Shown: positions 1-6,640, numbered from the stretch's first letter. The stretch is 8,011 nt of DNA from DATKDF01 sp035512795 (GCA_035512795.1 DATKDF010000026.1:1-8011), one strand, 5' to 3'. The notes: generated by a model from the letters alone, not told the origin. Program-made: numbers and translations.

Positions 1-1
1 A

Positions 2-502
2 GACCCGTTTGCCGCGCTTGTCGGTGTCATCACGGCCCAGCAACTATCGACGAGAGCGGCCAACACGATCTTCGGTCGTGTGGCCGTGCTCGTCGGCGGG
101 CCGGACGGTCTGACACCGACACGGGTTGCCGGGCTCGACCCGGTGGCGCTCCGCGCCGCCGGGTTGAGCCGGCCGAAGATCACCTACCTCCACGATCTGG
201 CCGCCCGCGCCCTCGACGGCCGGCTCGATCTCCACGCGCTCCAGGACCTGCCCGACGACGACGTGATCGCGGCGATCACGTCGGTCAAGGGCCTTGGCCG
301 ATGGTCGGCCGACATGTACCTGCTGTTCAACCTGCAGCGGCCCGACGTCTGGCCCGTCGGCGACCTCGGCATCGTCAAAGGCGTGCAGAAACTGCTGGGG
401 ATGAAGAAGCCGCCAGCGCTCCGCACCATGGAACGGGTGGCGGAACCCTGGCGGCCGTATCGATCGGTGGCGGCCTGGTACTTGTGGCGGATTCACGAGT
501 GA
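2..502 (+). CDS. DNA-3-methyladenine glycosylase II (AlkA-like), 5' partial
   Basis: This is a base-excision repair enzyme of the HhH-GPD superfamily that removes alkylated bases such as 3-methyladenine from DNA in the cytoplasm. The frame is open from base 2, so the N-terminus lies outside the window; 166 residues are visible. The visible part starts with the family's ITAQQLSTRAA helix (residues 10-20). A helix-hairpin-helix follows at about 83-109, with the core VKGLGRWSADM. The catalytic aspartate is most likely D121 in VWPVGDLGI. The C-terminal WRPYRSVAAWYLWR stretch is typical of AlkA/Mag proteins. There is no C-terminal four-cysteine cluster, which argues against endonuclease III or MutY. 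A GTG at 80 could be taken as a start, but the conserved QQLS helix lies upstream of it, so the gene must begin earlier. It converges on the cytochrome gene with 14 bp between stops and no clear terminator. The family call is firm; the exact substrate range is not. Confidence 0.93.
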   Translation, partial: DPFAALVGVITAQQLSTRAANTIFGRVAVLVGGPDGLTPTRVAGLDPVALRAAGLSRPKITYLHDLAARALDGRLDLHALQDLPDDDVIAAITSVKGLGRWSADMYLLFNLQRPDVWPVGDLGIVKGVQKLLGMKKPPALRTMERVAEPWRPYRSVAAWYLWRIHE

Positions 503-516
503 CACGCCGGGGGTCT

Positions 517-1092
517 CTATTTCATTCTTGCCACATCTTCCGGCGTGAGCGGTTCCGGCACGTTGTTGGCGATCGGCGGCACCGTCTTCAGGTAGGCGAA
601 GATCGACTTCAGGTCATCATCCGTCATGTTGCGGTACATCGGCCACGGCATGGGCGGCAGGATCGGCCGCGATGTGCCCATGTGCTTGCCCTCGCGGATC
701 GCGCGCAGGAACAGGTCTTCAGTCCAGACCCCCAGGCCTGAGTTCTGATCCGACGTCAGGTTGGCCGTGAACGAGATGCCCCACGGGCCGGCCCAGGCGG
801 TGTTCGTGCCAGCGCCCATGAACACCCACGGTTCGGGCAGCGCGGGCGGCTTGCTGAGCGGCATGTCGGCCGGATGCCCTGACAGCGCGCGCGTCATGTC
901 GGGCTCGGGACCATTCGGGCCCATCTTGAAGGGCGTGTGGCAGTCGTGGCAGCCGCTCGTGTTCACGAGGTATTCGCCACGCGCGACCATTTCGGCAGGT
1001 GTGGGCGTCGGCGGCGCGGCCGGTGGTGGTGTCGAACAGGCGACAATGGCGACGACCCAGGTCATCGCGAGCGAAATCCGAATCTTGGTCAT
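517..1092 (-). CDS. Monoheme cytochrome c lipoprotein
   Basis: This is a 191-residue exported electron carrier. The N-terminus is a lipoprotein signal: a short charged stretch (MTKIR), a hydrophobic core and a lipobox-like IVAC ending at C19. A Pro/Ala-rich linker at 20-33 then suggests a lipid-anchored periplasmic domain. Heme c attaches at CHDCH (48-52). The likely distal ligand is M148 in LPPMPW, and the segment MTDDDLKSIFAYLKTVPP (156-173) is the characteristic last helix of this cytochrome type. The pattern NLTSDQNSGLGVWTEDLFLRA (111-131) recurs in cytochromes that accompany periplasmic dehydrogenases. Only one CxxCH is present. The start is supported by a GGAG ribosome site about 8 bases upstream of the ATG. 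It is divergent from the sensor kinase gene. A role as electron acceptor for the nearby GMC flavoproteins is inference from proximity; a function in some other respiratory chain is equally possible. Confidence 0.9.
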   Translation of the reverse strand: MTKIRISLAMTWVVAIVACSTPPPAAPPTPTPAEMVARGEYLVNTSGCHDCHTPFKMGPNGPEPDMTRALSGHPADMPLSKPPALPEPWVFMGAGTNTAWAGPWGISFTANLTSDQNSGLGVWTEDLFLRAIREGKHMGTSRPILPPMPWPMYRNMTDDDLKSIFAYLKTVPPIANNVPEPLTPEDVARMK

Positions 1093-1198
1093 GGCGGGGT
1101 CTCCAGCATCGATTTAGAACGATCAGGGCGCGCGGATTATAGCGCCAGTTCCCGCCGCACCGGCAACGGCGCGGTCAACCTGGACGTATTGAGCAACG
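1093..1198. promoter_or_regulatory. Divergent intergenic region between cytochrome c and sensor kinase
   Basis: These 106 bp must hold the 5' control signals of two divergent genes. The cytochrome side has a clear GGAG ribosome site (about 1101-1104, read on the minus strand). On the plus strand, TTTAGA (1113-1118) and GATTAT (1135-1140) are 16 bp apart and each match 4 of 6 bases of a sigma-70 type promoter. This is a weak candidate for the sensor kinase. The kinase ATG lacks a strong Shine-Dalgarno sequence. No convincing operator palindrome was seen. The region is real; the promoter assignment is tentative. Confidence 0.3.
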
Positions 1199-2623
1199 AT
1201 GACCCTGCGCCGGCAGATCGCGATCACCAGTCTGGCCGTGGCGCTGCCAGCCGCGATCGTGACCTGGCTCGGAGTCGACTGGCTCCGCGATCGCGATCGG
1301 CGCGCGGCGCTGACTCGCGTGTCCGAGGCGCTGCTCACCGACACGGTGCGCGATGCCTGCGAGGCCGATCCCGTGTGGTTTCTGGCCGGCCCGCGCACCG
1401 GACGGCCCTCCGCGGCCGAGCGCCGGATGCCCGACGCCGAGGTCTACCTGCCACGCCCGTCGAGCGCCGAGTTGCCGTTCGAGTTCTTCGCCTACGACCA
1501 GGGGTTCCAGCCGTCCAGTTCCGCGGCGCCGCGGTTTCCCGAGTCGATCCGCCGCGCGTTGCGCGGCCGCGACATCGGTTCGGCTGCTGACACCTGGGCC
1601 AGTGAGTGGGGCGCCGGCATCGCCGTCGGCCAGTTGACGGGCTGGTCGCCCGGTCCGTGCGCCGTCGTGCTCGTGCGCCTCCGGCCCGAGCCGTCCGATC
1701 GCACGCTGGCGGTCGGTGTCTTCGCCGCCCTGCTGGTCCTGGGTCTGCTCGTGGCCGCCGCCACGCCGGCGCGCATCGAAGCGCGCGTGCGTGCCCTGGC
1801 CACGGCCGCGCTGGCTTCGGCCCGCCAGGAGTACGCCGAGATGGTGCCGGTGGCCGGCCGGGATGAGATCGGCGCCCTCGGTGCGGCGTTCAACGAGGCC
1901 TCGAGCGACATCAAACGCCGCGCCGTCGACGCACGCGAGCGCGAAGACGCCTTGCAGCGCCACGTGCAGCAGACGGCCGACGAGGTGACGGGACCGCTCC
2001 ACGGCATCGAGGAACGGCTGGCGGCGCTTGCCGCCGACCCGCGCCTGGACGAGACCCGACGAGGCGACCTCCGCCAGTTGCTGCTCGACGCGCACGCCAT
2101 CACGGCTCGCATGAGCAACCTCTCGGCCGTCGCCCGTCTGCGCACGGCCGTCGATCGGCTCGTGCGCGAGCCGGTCGATCTGGCCACGCTCGTCGAATCG
2201 GTCGTCGCGAGCCGTGTGCCGCTCGCCCGGGCGGCTGGTGTCGATGTCGAGGCGGCGTTGCCCGACACGCCGGTCATCTGGGACGCCGACCGCGATTTGC
2301 TCGCGCAGGCCGTGGCCAACGTCGTCGACAACGCCATCGTGCACAACCGGCCGGGGGGTCGCGTGTGGCTTCGTCTCCAGCCTGACGCCACCGGCGCTGG
2401 TTTCGCGCTGCGGGTGCAGGACGATGGGCCGGGCGTCACCGACCAGGCGTTTGAGGCGCTCCGGGCCAATCGGCGGTTCCGCGGTGACGAAGGGCGGTCG
2501 GGACGGGGCGGGCGCGGACTGGGTCTGGCCGTCGCGCGGGAAGTGGCCGATCGGTTCGGGCTGCAGCTCGACCTGCAGCGTCCGGCGTCGGGCGGTTTTG
2601 AGGTCGTGTTCGCGGTCCGATAA
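1199..2623 (+). CDS. Membrane sensor histidine kinase-like protein lacking the phosphoacceptor His
   Basis: This 474-residue protein has the layout of a membrane sensor kinase. TM1 is at about 7-27, an extracytoplasmic sensor region of about 140 residues runs from 28 to 169 (no recognised domain; cysteines at 54 and 154), and TM2 is at about 170-188. A HAMP-like linker (about 190-242, with VAGRDEIGALGAAFNEASSDI) leads to a dimerisation helix pair (about 250-320). The HATPase_c domain occupies about 325-474. The ATP-binding boxes look intact: N box NVVDN (374-378), G1 DDGPG (408-412) and G2 GRGLGL (438-443). The H box is abnormal: where SHELRTPL is expected, the protein reads ADEVTGPL (260-267). 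D261 stands at the histidine position, or four to five residues including the histidine are deleted. It may therefore be a pseudokinase, a phosphatase-only sensor or a partner in a heterodimer. No response regulator lies in the window. The GMC gene follows after 13 bp, suggesting co-transcription. Confidence 0.88.
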   Translation: MTLRRQIAITSLAVALPAAIVTWLGVDWLRDRDRRAALTRVSEALLTDTVRDACEADPVWFLAGPRTGRPSAAERRMPDAEVYLPRPSSAELPFEFFAYDQGFQPSSSAAPRFPESIRRALRGRDIGSAADTWASEWGAGIAVGQLTGWSPGPCAVVLVRLRPEPSDRTLAVGVFAALLVLGLLVAAATPARIEARVRALATAALASARQEYAEMVPVAGRDEIGALGAAFNEASSDIKRRAVDAREREDALQRHVQQTADEVTGPLHGIEERLAALAADPRLDETRRGDLRQLLLDAHAITARMSNLSAVARLRTAVDRLVREPVDLATLVESVVASRVPLARAAGVDVEAALPDTPVIWDADRDLLAQAVANVVDNAIVHNRPGGRVWLRLQPDATGAGFALRVQDDGPGVTDQAFEALRANRRFRGDEGRSGRGGRGLGLAVAREVADRFGLQLDLQRPASGGFEVVFAVR

Positions 2624-2636
2624 CCTTATAGGCCTC

Positions 2637-4217
2637 GTGCGTACCCGTCGTCGCTTCCTGAAGGAATCCGCCGTCCTCGTCGCCGCTGCGCCGTTTGTCG
2701 ATCGCGCGGTGGCGGCTGGACAGAACCCGTCCGAGTTCGACTACGTCATCGTCGGCACGAGCCCGTCGGGGTGTGTGCTGGCGGATCGACTGAGCGCCCG
2801 CGCCGGCACGCGCGTGCTCATCGTCGAGGCGGGTGGACCGGATACGAACCCGCTCGTCCGCGTGCCCGGCAGATGGACGTCGCTTCTCGGCACCGATCTC
2901 GACTGGCAGTACGTCACCGAGCCGGGGCCGGCCGTCGACGAGCGGCGCGTGGACTGGCCGCGTGGCCGCGCGTACGGCGGATCGACGGCGATTCACGCGA
3001 TGGCGTGGGTGCGCGGCCACCGGGCATGCTTCGACGGCTGGGCGGCCGGCGCCGATGCCGCGTGGCGGTTCGATGCGCTCCTGCCGTACTTCAGGCGGAT
3101 CGAGGACAACTCGCGCGGAGCGTCCGACTACCTGGGCGCGGGCGGTCCGCTGGCGGTAGCCGATACGACCGATCCGCACGACGGCCATCTCGCATTTCTC
3201 GAGGCGGCGCGGCAGCGCGGCTTCGCCGCGAGCCCGACGTTCGACTTCAACGGCGCCACGCAGGAAAACGGCGCGGGGTTCTATCAGAAGAACATCCGCG
3301 ATGGGCGCCGGCATTCGGCGGCCGACGCGTACCTGCGGCCGGCGCTGGATCGCGCGTCGCTCACGGCCTGGCCGGACACGCTCGTGCGGCGCGTCACGTT
3401 TCAGGGTGCGCGCGCGACGGGCATCGAATGCGCACGCGGCAACGAGGTGGTGACGGTCCGGGCCACGCGCGGCGTCATTCTCGCCGCCGGGTCGATCGAG
3501 ACGCCGAAGCTGCTGATGCTGTCGGGTGTCGGGCCTGCCGATGCGCTGCGGCGGCTGGGCATTGCCGTCGTCGCCGATCGCCCGGCGGTGGGTGAGAACC
3601 TGCACGATCATCCGCGCGTGTCGATCCGCTGGACGGGGCGCCGGGTGTTGCCGCCGTCGAGCGTGTCGGCCGGCCTGCTGACGTTCTCGGCGCGCCCGCC
3701 GGATCGGGTGATTCCCGACATCCAGTTCTACGTCGGCCGGGGCATCGACTCGCCCGATGACGCGATCACGCTCACCGTGGCGCTCAGCCGTGTACGGAGC
3801 CGCGGCTCGGTGACGCTCCGCTCGGCCGATCCCGTCGATCCGCCCGCCATCCAGCCGAACTACTACGCCGATCCCGTCGATCTCGAGGCACACGTCGACG
3901 GCCTCGAACTGGCGCGCGAGCTGGCGATGTCGCGCGCCTACGACGCGTTACGCGGCGATCCGCTTGCACCGGCCGTGGCGTCGCCGAGCCGCGCGGATCT
4001 CGCCGCGTTCGCACGCGCCACGTCAGCGACGATGTTCCATCCCGTGGGCACGTGCCGGATGGGCCGTGACGCCGACGCGGTCGTCGATTCCCGCCTGTGC
4101 GTGAACGGCACCGACCGCCTCTGGGTGGCCGACGCGTCGGTCATGCCCACCGTCGTCAACAGCCAGACGCAGGCGGCGGCGTTCGTGATTGGGCTTTTGG
4201 GGAGTGAGTGGATCTAG
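2637..4217 (+). CDS. Tat-exported GMC-family FAD oxidoreductase
   Basis: This 526-residue flavoenzyme resembles choline/alcohol dehydrogenases (BetA-like) and should oxidise an alcohol or sugar hydroxyl. The GTG at 2637 is chosen because it gives a Tat signal, TRRRFLK (3-9), followed by a hydrophobic stretch ending near AVAAGQ (24-29). It also places the gene 13 bp after the kinase stop. The ribosome site is weak. The FAD-binding strand at 34-66 (FDYVIVG...LIVEAGG) carries GTSPSG (40-45), where GxGxxG is usual. Other family landmarks are WPRGRAYGGST (107-117), AAGSIETPKLLMLSGVGP (283-300) and GENLHDHP (319-326). The C-terminal FHPVGTCRMG gives catalytic H468. The second active-site position, usually Asn or His, aligns to Q510 in VVNSQTQAAA. 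The last residues (GSEWI) end at a TAG that lies inside the left end of the downstream inverted repeat. Family and export route are well supported; the substrate is unknown. Confidence 0.92.
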   Translation: MRTRRRFLKESAVLVAAAPFVDRAVAAGQNPSEFDYVIVGTSPSGCVLADRLSARAGTRVLIVEAGGPDTNPLVRVPGRWTSLLGTDLDWQYVTEPGPAVDERRVDWPRGRAYGGSTAIHAMAWVRGHRACFDGWAAGADAAWRFDALLPYFRRIEDNSRGASDYLGAGGPLAVADTTDPHDGHLAFLEAARQRGFAASPTFDFNGATQENGAGFYQKNIRDGRRHSAADAYLRPALDRASLTAWPDTLVRRVTFQGARATGIECARGNEVVTVRATRGVILAAGSIETPKLLMLSGVGPADALRRLGIAVVADRPAVGENLHDHPRVSIRWTGRRVLPPSSVSAGLLTFSARPPDRVIPDIQFYVGRGIDSPDDAITLTVALSRVRSRGSVTLRSADPVDPPAIQPNYYADPVDLEAHVDGLELARELAMSRAYDALRGDPLAPAVASPSRADLAAFARATSATMFHPVGTCRMGRDADAVVDSRLCVNGTDRLWVADASVMPTVVNSQTQAAAFVIGLLGSEWI

Positions 4218-4379
4218 TGTCCTGGAACCGTGGTTCGCGCAATGAGTTTCGGAGCGCGGCGCCCGGCCGGCAAGGCGCGACGACCGAGACTACTGGCCGT
4301 ATTTGAAGAGGAGAAACGCAGCCGGCCGGGATGCCCCGCCCGAAACTCATGCGATGAACCACGGTTCCAGGACACTAGA
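4213..4379. repeat. REPIN/MITE-like 167-bp inverted-repeat element
   Basis: The two ends are perfect 24-bp inverted repeats (4213-4236 and 4356-4379), beginning TCTAGTGTCCTGG on the left. The pairing continues symmetrically inward: a 5-nt mismatch on each side, 11 bp (4242-4252 with 4340-4350), a 9-nt mismatch on each side, and 10 bp of CCCGGCCGGC (4262-4271 with 4321-4330). The arms close on a 49-nt loop (4272-4320). Each arm also holds its own small palindrome, GAACC-GT-GGTTC (4225-4236) and GAACC-AC-GGTTC (4356-4367). Both ends carry CTAG (4214-4217 and 4375-4378), which could be part of the repeat or a target duplication. The element has no coding capacity. Two inverted REP-like units around a spacer fit a REPIN mobilised by a RAYT transposase, or another non-autonomous MITE; no transposase is present here. 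There is no T-tract, so a plain intrinsic terminator is less likely, though the hairpin may end or stabilise the GMC transcript. Confidence 0.82.
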
Positions 4380-4388
4380 CAGGGCAGA

Positions 4389-4410
4389 GCCGACTGGTCT
4401 CCCAGTCGGC
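4389..4410. repeat. Perfect 9-bp stem-loop, function unknown
   Basis: GCCGACTGG and CCAGTCGGC flank the 4-nt loop TCTC. The stem is perfect and GC-rich. It lies 9 bp beyond the 167-bp element and about 40 bp ahead of the small-subunit start. No run of T follows, so a standard intrinsic terminator is not supported. It may be a terminator-like structure, an operator, or a second dispersed palindromic repeat. Confidence 0.55.
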
Positions 4411-4449
4411 CGGACTCGCCGATGTGGCACAATTCCGCCGGGGGTCCCG

Positions 4450-5043
4450 ATGCTGCCTCGCCGCACGGTTCTGAAGTCGCTGGCGCTGCCGGTCTTCGCC
4501 CGGCCGCTGACCGGCCTGCGTCGGTCGTCACAAGGGGCGCGCGTTGAGCTGTCGGCCGCCGATCTTGCGACCCTCACCGCGATTGCGGAGGTCGTCCTGC
4601 CAAGTGCGCTCGGCGTCGACGGGCGCGATCTGGCGGTCCAGCAGTTTGCCGGCTGGGTGCGCGCCTACCGCGAAGGCGCCGACATGGGACACGGCTACGG
4701 CGCATCCACGCTGCGGCGGCCGTCGGGACCGTCGCCGGCGGCGCGGTACCCCGCGCAGTTGGCGGCACTCGACGCGGCGGCGCGCGCCGGCGGCGCGCCA
4801 CGCTTCGCCGCCCTGCCGATGGACGCCCGCCGGCGGATCATCGAGCAGGTGCTCAATGAGCCGCGCGTGGCGCGGCTGCCGGGGCAGCCGACGGGCGCCA
4901 ACCTCGTCGCCGACTTCATGGGGCTGTACTACGCGAGTCCCGAAGCGTGGGACCTCGCCTACCAACGCCGCATCGGTCGCGACCGGTGCCGCTCGCTCGA
5001 GGGATCGGGGGAGCGACCGCCGCGGACGGAAGGGGTCGGTTGA
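4450..5043 (+). CDS. Gluconate 2-dehydrogenase subunit 3 family protein (Tat small subunit)
   Basis: This 197-residue protein is the small subunit of a periplasmic flavoprotein dehydrogenase. The ATG at 4450 is chosen because it opens directly on a Tat signal, PRRTVLK (3-9), with the hydrophobic core SLALPVFA (10-17). A purine-rich GGGGG lies about 5 bases upstream. The same frame is open from 4303, but that stretch would run through the inverted-repeat element and bury the Tat signal. The body has the family's opening helix, LSAADLATLTAIAEVVLPSA (34-53), and the middle segment REGADMGHGYGASTLR (74-89). The C-terminal helix includes GANLVADFMGLYYASPEAW (149-167). In known homologues this subunit assembles with the large flavoprotein and carries it through Tat. 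The large subunit starts 22 bp downstream, which fits one operon. The last 18 residues are charged and look unconserved. Confidence 0.88.
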   Translation: MLPRRTVLKSLALPVFARPLTGLRRSSQGARVELSAADLATLTAIAEVVLPSALGVDGRDLAVQQFAGWVRAYREGADMGHGYGASTLRRPSGPSPAARYPAQLAALDAAARAGGAPRFAALPMDARRRIIEQVLNEPRVARLPGQPTGANLVADFMGLYYASPEAWDLAYQRRIGRDRCRSLEGSGERPPRTEGVG

Positions 5044-5065
5044 CCTCCGACCCCCTGGACGCCGC

Positions 5066-6640
5066 ATGAGACAAGTCCACGAGTCCGACGTCGTCATCAT
5101 CGGCGGCGGCATCACGGCGGCGATGGTCGCCGAGAAACTCGGCGAGCTGCATCCGGACTGGTCGGTCGTCGTCATCGAGGCGGGCAATCGGCTGTTCGAC
5201 GACGAGAACCGGTTCGAGTACCGGCGGCGCGCGCTCGACTACGGCGAGAACGTCTGGCCCGGCGACTACATCGACGACCAGGGCGGCACAGGCATCGTGT
5301 CGCGCACGATGGCCGTCGGCGGGTCGGCGCTCCACTGGGGCGGCGTCTGCAATCGATTCTCCGAAGAGGATCTGCGGCTCCAGTCGCTCTACGGCCTGGC
5401 CGTGGACTGGCCACTCGAGTGGACCGAACTCGAGCGGTACTACTGCGAGGCCGAGCGGCGGCTGGGCGTGTCAGGCGAGCCGGGCCCACTGCCCGAGGAT
5501 CGGCGGTCGGAGCCGTACCCGATGCCGCCGATGCCGATGACGCACAACCTCATTCAGCTCCAGGCGTGGGCCGAACGCACGGGCATTCCGTTCTGGACGA
5601 CGCCGCAGGCCAAGAACACCGTGGAGGGATACGGCGGCCGCAGCATCTGCCGCCGGTGCAACACGTGCGAGATCTGTCCGACCGGCGCACGCTACTCACC
5701 TGATTACACGTTCAAGCAGCTGCTCGCGCGGCCGACATTCGCGCTCCACGACCAGACGCTCGTGCGCCGGCTCGTGCTCGACGAGCGGACGACTCGAATT
5801 GCGGCCGCGCGCGCGGTTCGGCAGGACGGGTCGGGCCGCGAGATCGAGTACCGCGCACCGCGGTTCGTGCTCGCGGCCGGCTACTGCTGGAGCGCGCACC
5901 TGCTGCTGCTCTCGGCGACCTCACGGTTTCCGAACGGTCTCGCCAACTCGTCCGATCACGTCGGACGATACATGACCGGGCACCTCGCCTATCAGACGAC
6001 GATCGATCTGGACCTCGAGATCTACCCGGGCATGAACGATCAGCACAGCCTGATCAGCCGGCAGTTCTTCCGCTGCCGGCCGGACCAGCCGTTCGTGCGG
6101 CACGATCTGCGCATCTGGGAGAACGCGGGTGGACGCGGACCGGAACTGCGTGACGAGGCCGGGATGGTGCTGCTCGGTGACGCGCTCGTCGAGCGCTGGC
6201 GTGCACGCACGACACGCGGAACGGCGCGCGTGCGCGGGTACTTCGACACGCATCCCGACCGCGACAGCCGGCTCACGCTCGACGCGGCGTCGAAGAACCG
6301 GTGGGGCGACCCGCTGCCGGCCATCCGGCACGCCGCGGATGCCGGGACACGCGCGCGCGAAGCGGCGACCCGTGCGCATCTCGAAGGGCTGTTCGCCAAA
6401 CTGGCGGCGACACACGACGGCCGCATGGGCCGCGTCGGCGGCCTGAGCTACCAGGACCACCCCGCCGGCGGCTGCCGCATGGGCACCGACCCGGCCACGA
6501 GCGTGACCGACAGCGTCGGCCGCACACACGATCACGACAACCTCTTCGTCGTCGGCGGCCCAACGCTCCCGACCGGCGGCTGCACGAACAGCACGCTCAC
6601 GTTCGTCGCGCTCACACTGCGGACCGCGGAGGCCATCTGA
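5066..6640 (+). CDS. GMC-type dehydrogenase catalytic flavoprotein with four-Cys Fe-S motif
   Basis: This 524-residue catalytic subunit resembles gluconate/glucose/sorbitol dehydrogenase flavoproteins. It should pass electrons from a sugar or polyol through FAD and an iron-sulfur cluster to a cytochrome. The ATG at 5066 puts the FAD strand DVVIIGGGITAAM (8-20, GGGITA) near the N-terminus, as expected. It has no signal peptide, so export probably relies on the Tat signal of the small subunit encoded 22 bp upstream. Further FAD contacts are at RTMAVGGSALHWGGV (80-94). Cysteines 195, 198, 201 and 204 form CRRCNTCEICPTGARY. Family members related to the FAD-glucose dehydrogenase have three of these (C-x5-C-x2-C-P) and bind a 3Fe-4S cluster; C198 is extra. 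The active-site pair is most likely H465 in HPAGGCRMG and N508 in GGCTNSTLT. The substrate cannot be named. Confidence 0.92.
   Translation: MRQVHESDVVIIGGGITAAMVAEKLGELHPDWSVVVIEAGNRLFDDENRFEYRRRALDYGENVWPGDYIDDQGGTGIVSRTMAVGGSALHWGGVCNRFSEEDLRLQSLYGLAVDWPLEWTELERYYCEAERRLGVSGEPGPLPEDRRSEPYPMPPMPMTHNLIQLQAWAERTGIPFWTTPQAKNTVEGYGGRSICRRCNTCEICPTGARYSPDYTFKQLLARPTFALHDQTLVRRLVLDERTTRIAAARAVRQDGSGREIEYRAPRFVLAAGYCWSAHLLLLSATSRFPNGLANSSDHVGRYMTGHLAYQTTIDLDLEIYPGMNDQHSLISRQFFRCRPDQPFVRHDLRIWENAGGRGPELRDEAGMVLLGDALVERWRARTTRGTARVRGYFDTHPDRDSRLTLDAASKNRWGDPLPAIRHAADAGTRAREAATRAHLEGLFAKLAATHDGRMGRVGGLSYQDHPAGGCRMGTDPATSVTDSVGRTHDHDNLFVVGGPTLPTGGCTNSTLTFVALTLRTAEAI

Noticed and set aside
2214..2636. 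Upstream extension of the first GMC reading frame into the kinase gene.
   Set aside because: It is out of frame with the kinase, has no family similarity, and would bury the Tat signal that begins at 2637.
1175..3893. Long minus-strand open frames (1175-2344 and 2436-3893) opposite the kinase and first GMC gene.
   Set aside because: They are Arg/His/Gly-rich with no recognisable motif and lie opposite firmly identified genes; GC-rich codon bias produces such antisense frames.
4424..4440. TGGCAC in the small-subunit leader as a sigma-54 promoter.
   Set aside because: The downstream TTGC element is absent at the required spacing. The nearby CACAAT as a sigma-70 -10 box lacks a credible -35.
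4303..4449. Upstream extension of the small-subunit frame.
   Set aside because: It runs through the inverted repeat and hairpin and has no conserved sequence; the Tat signal begins at the ATG at 4450.
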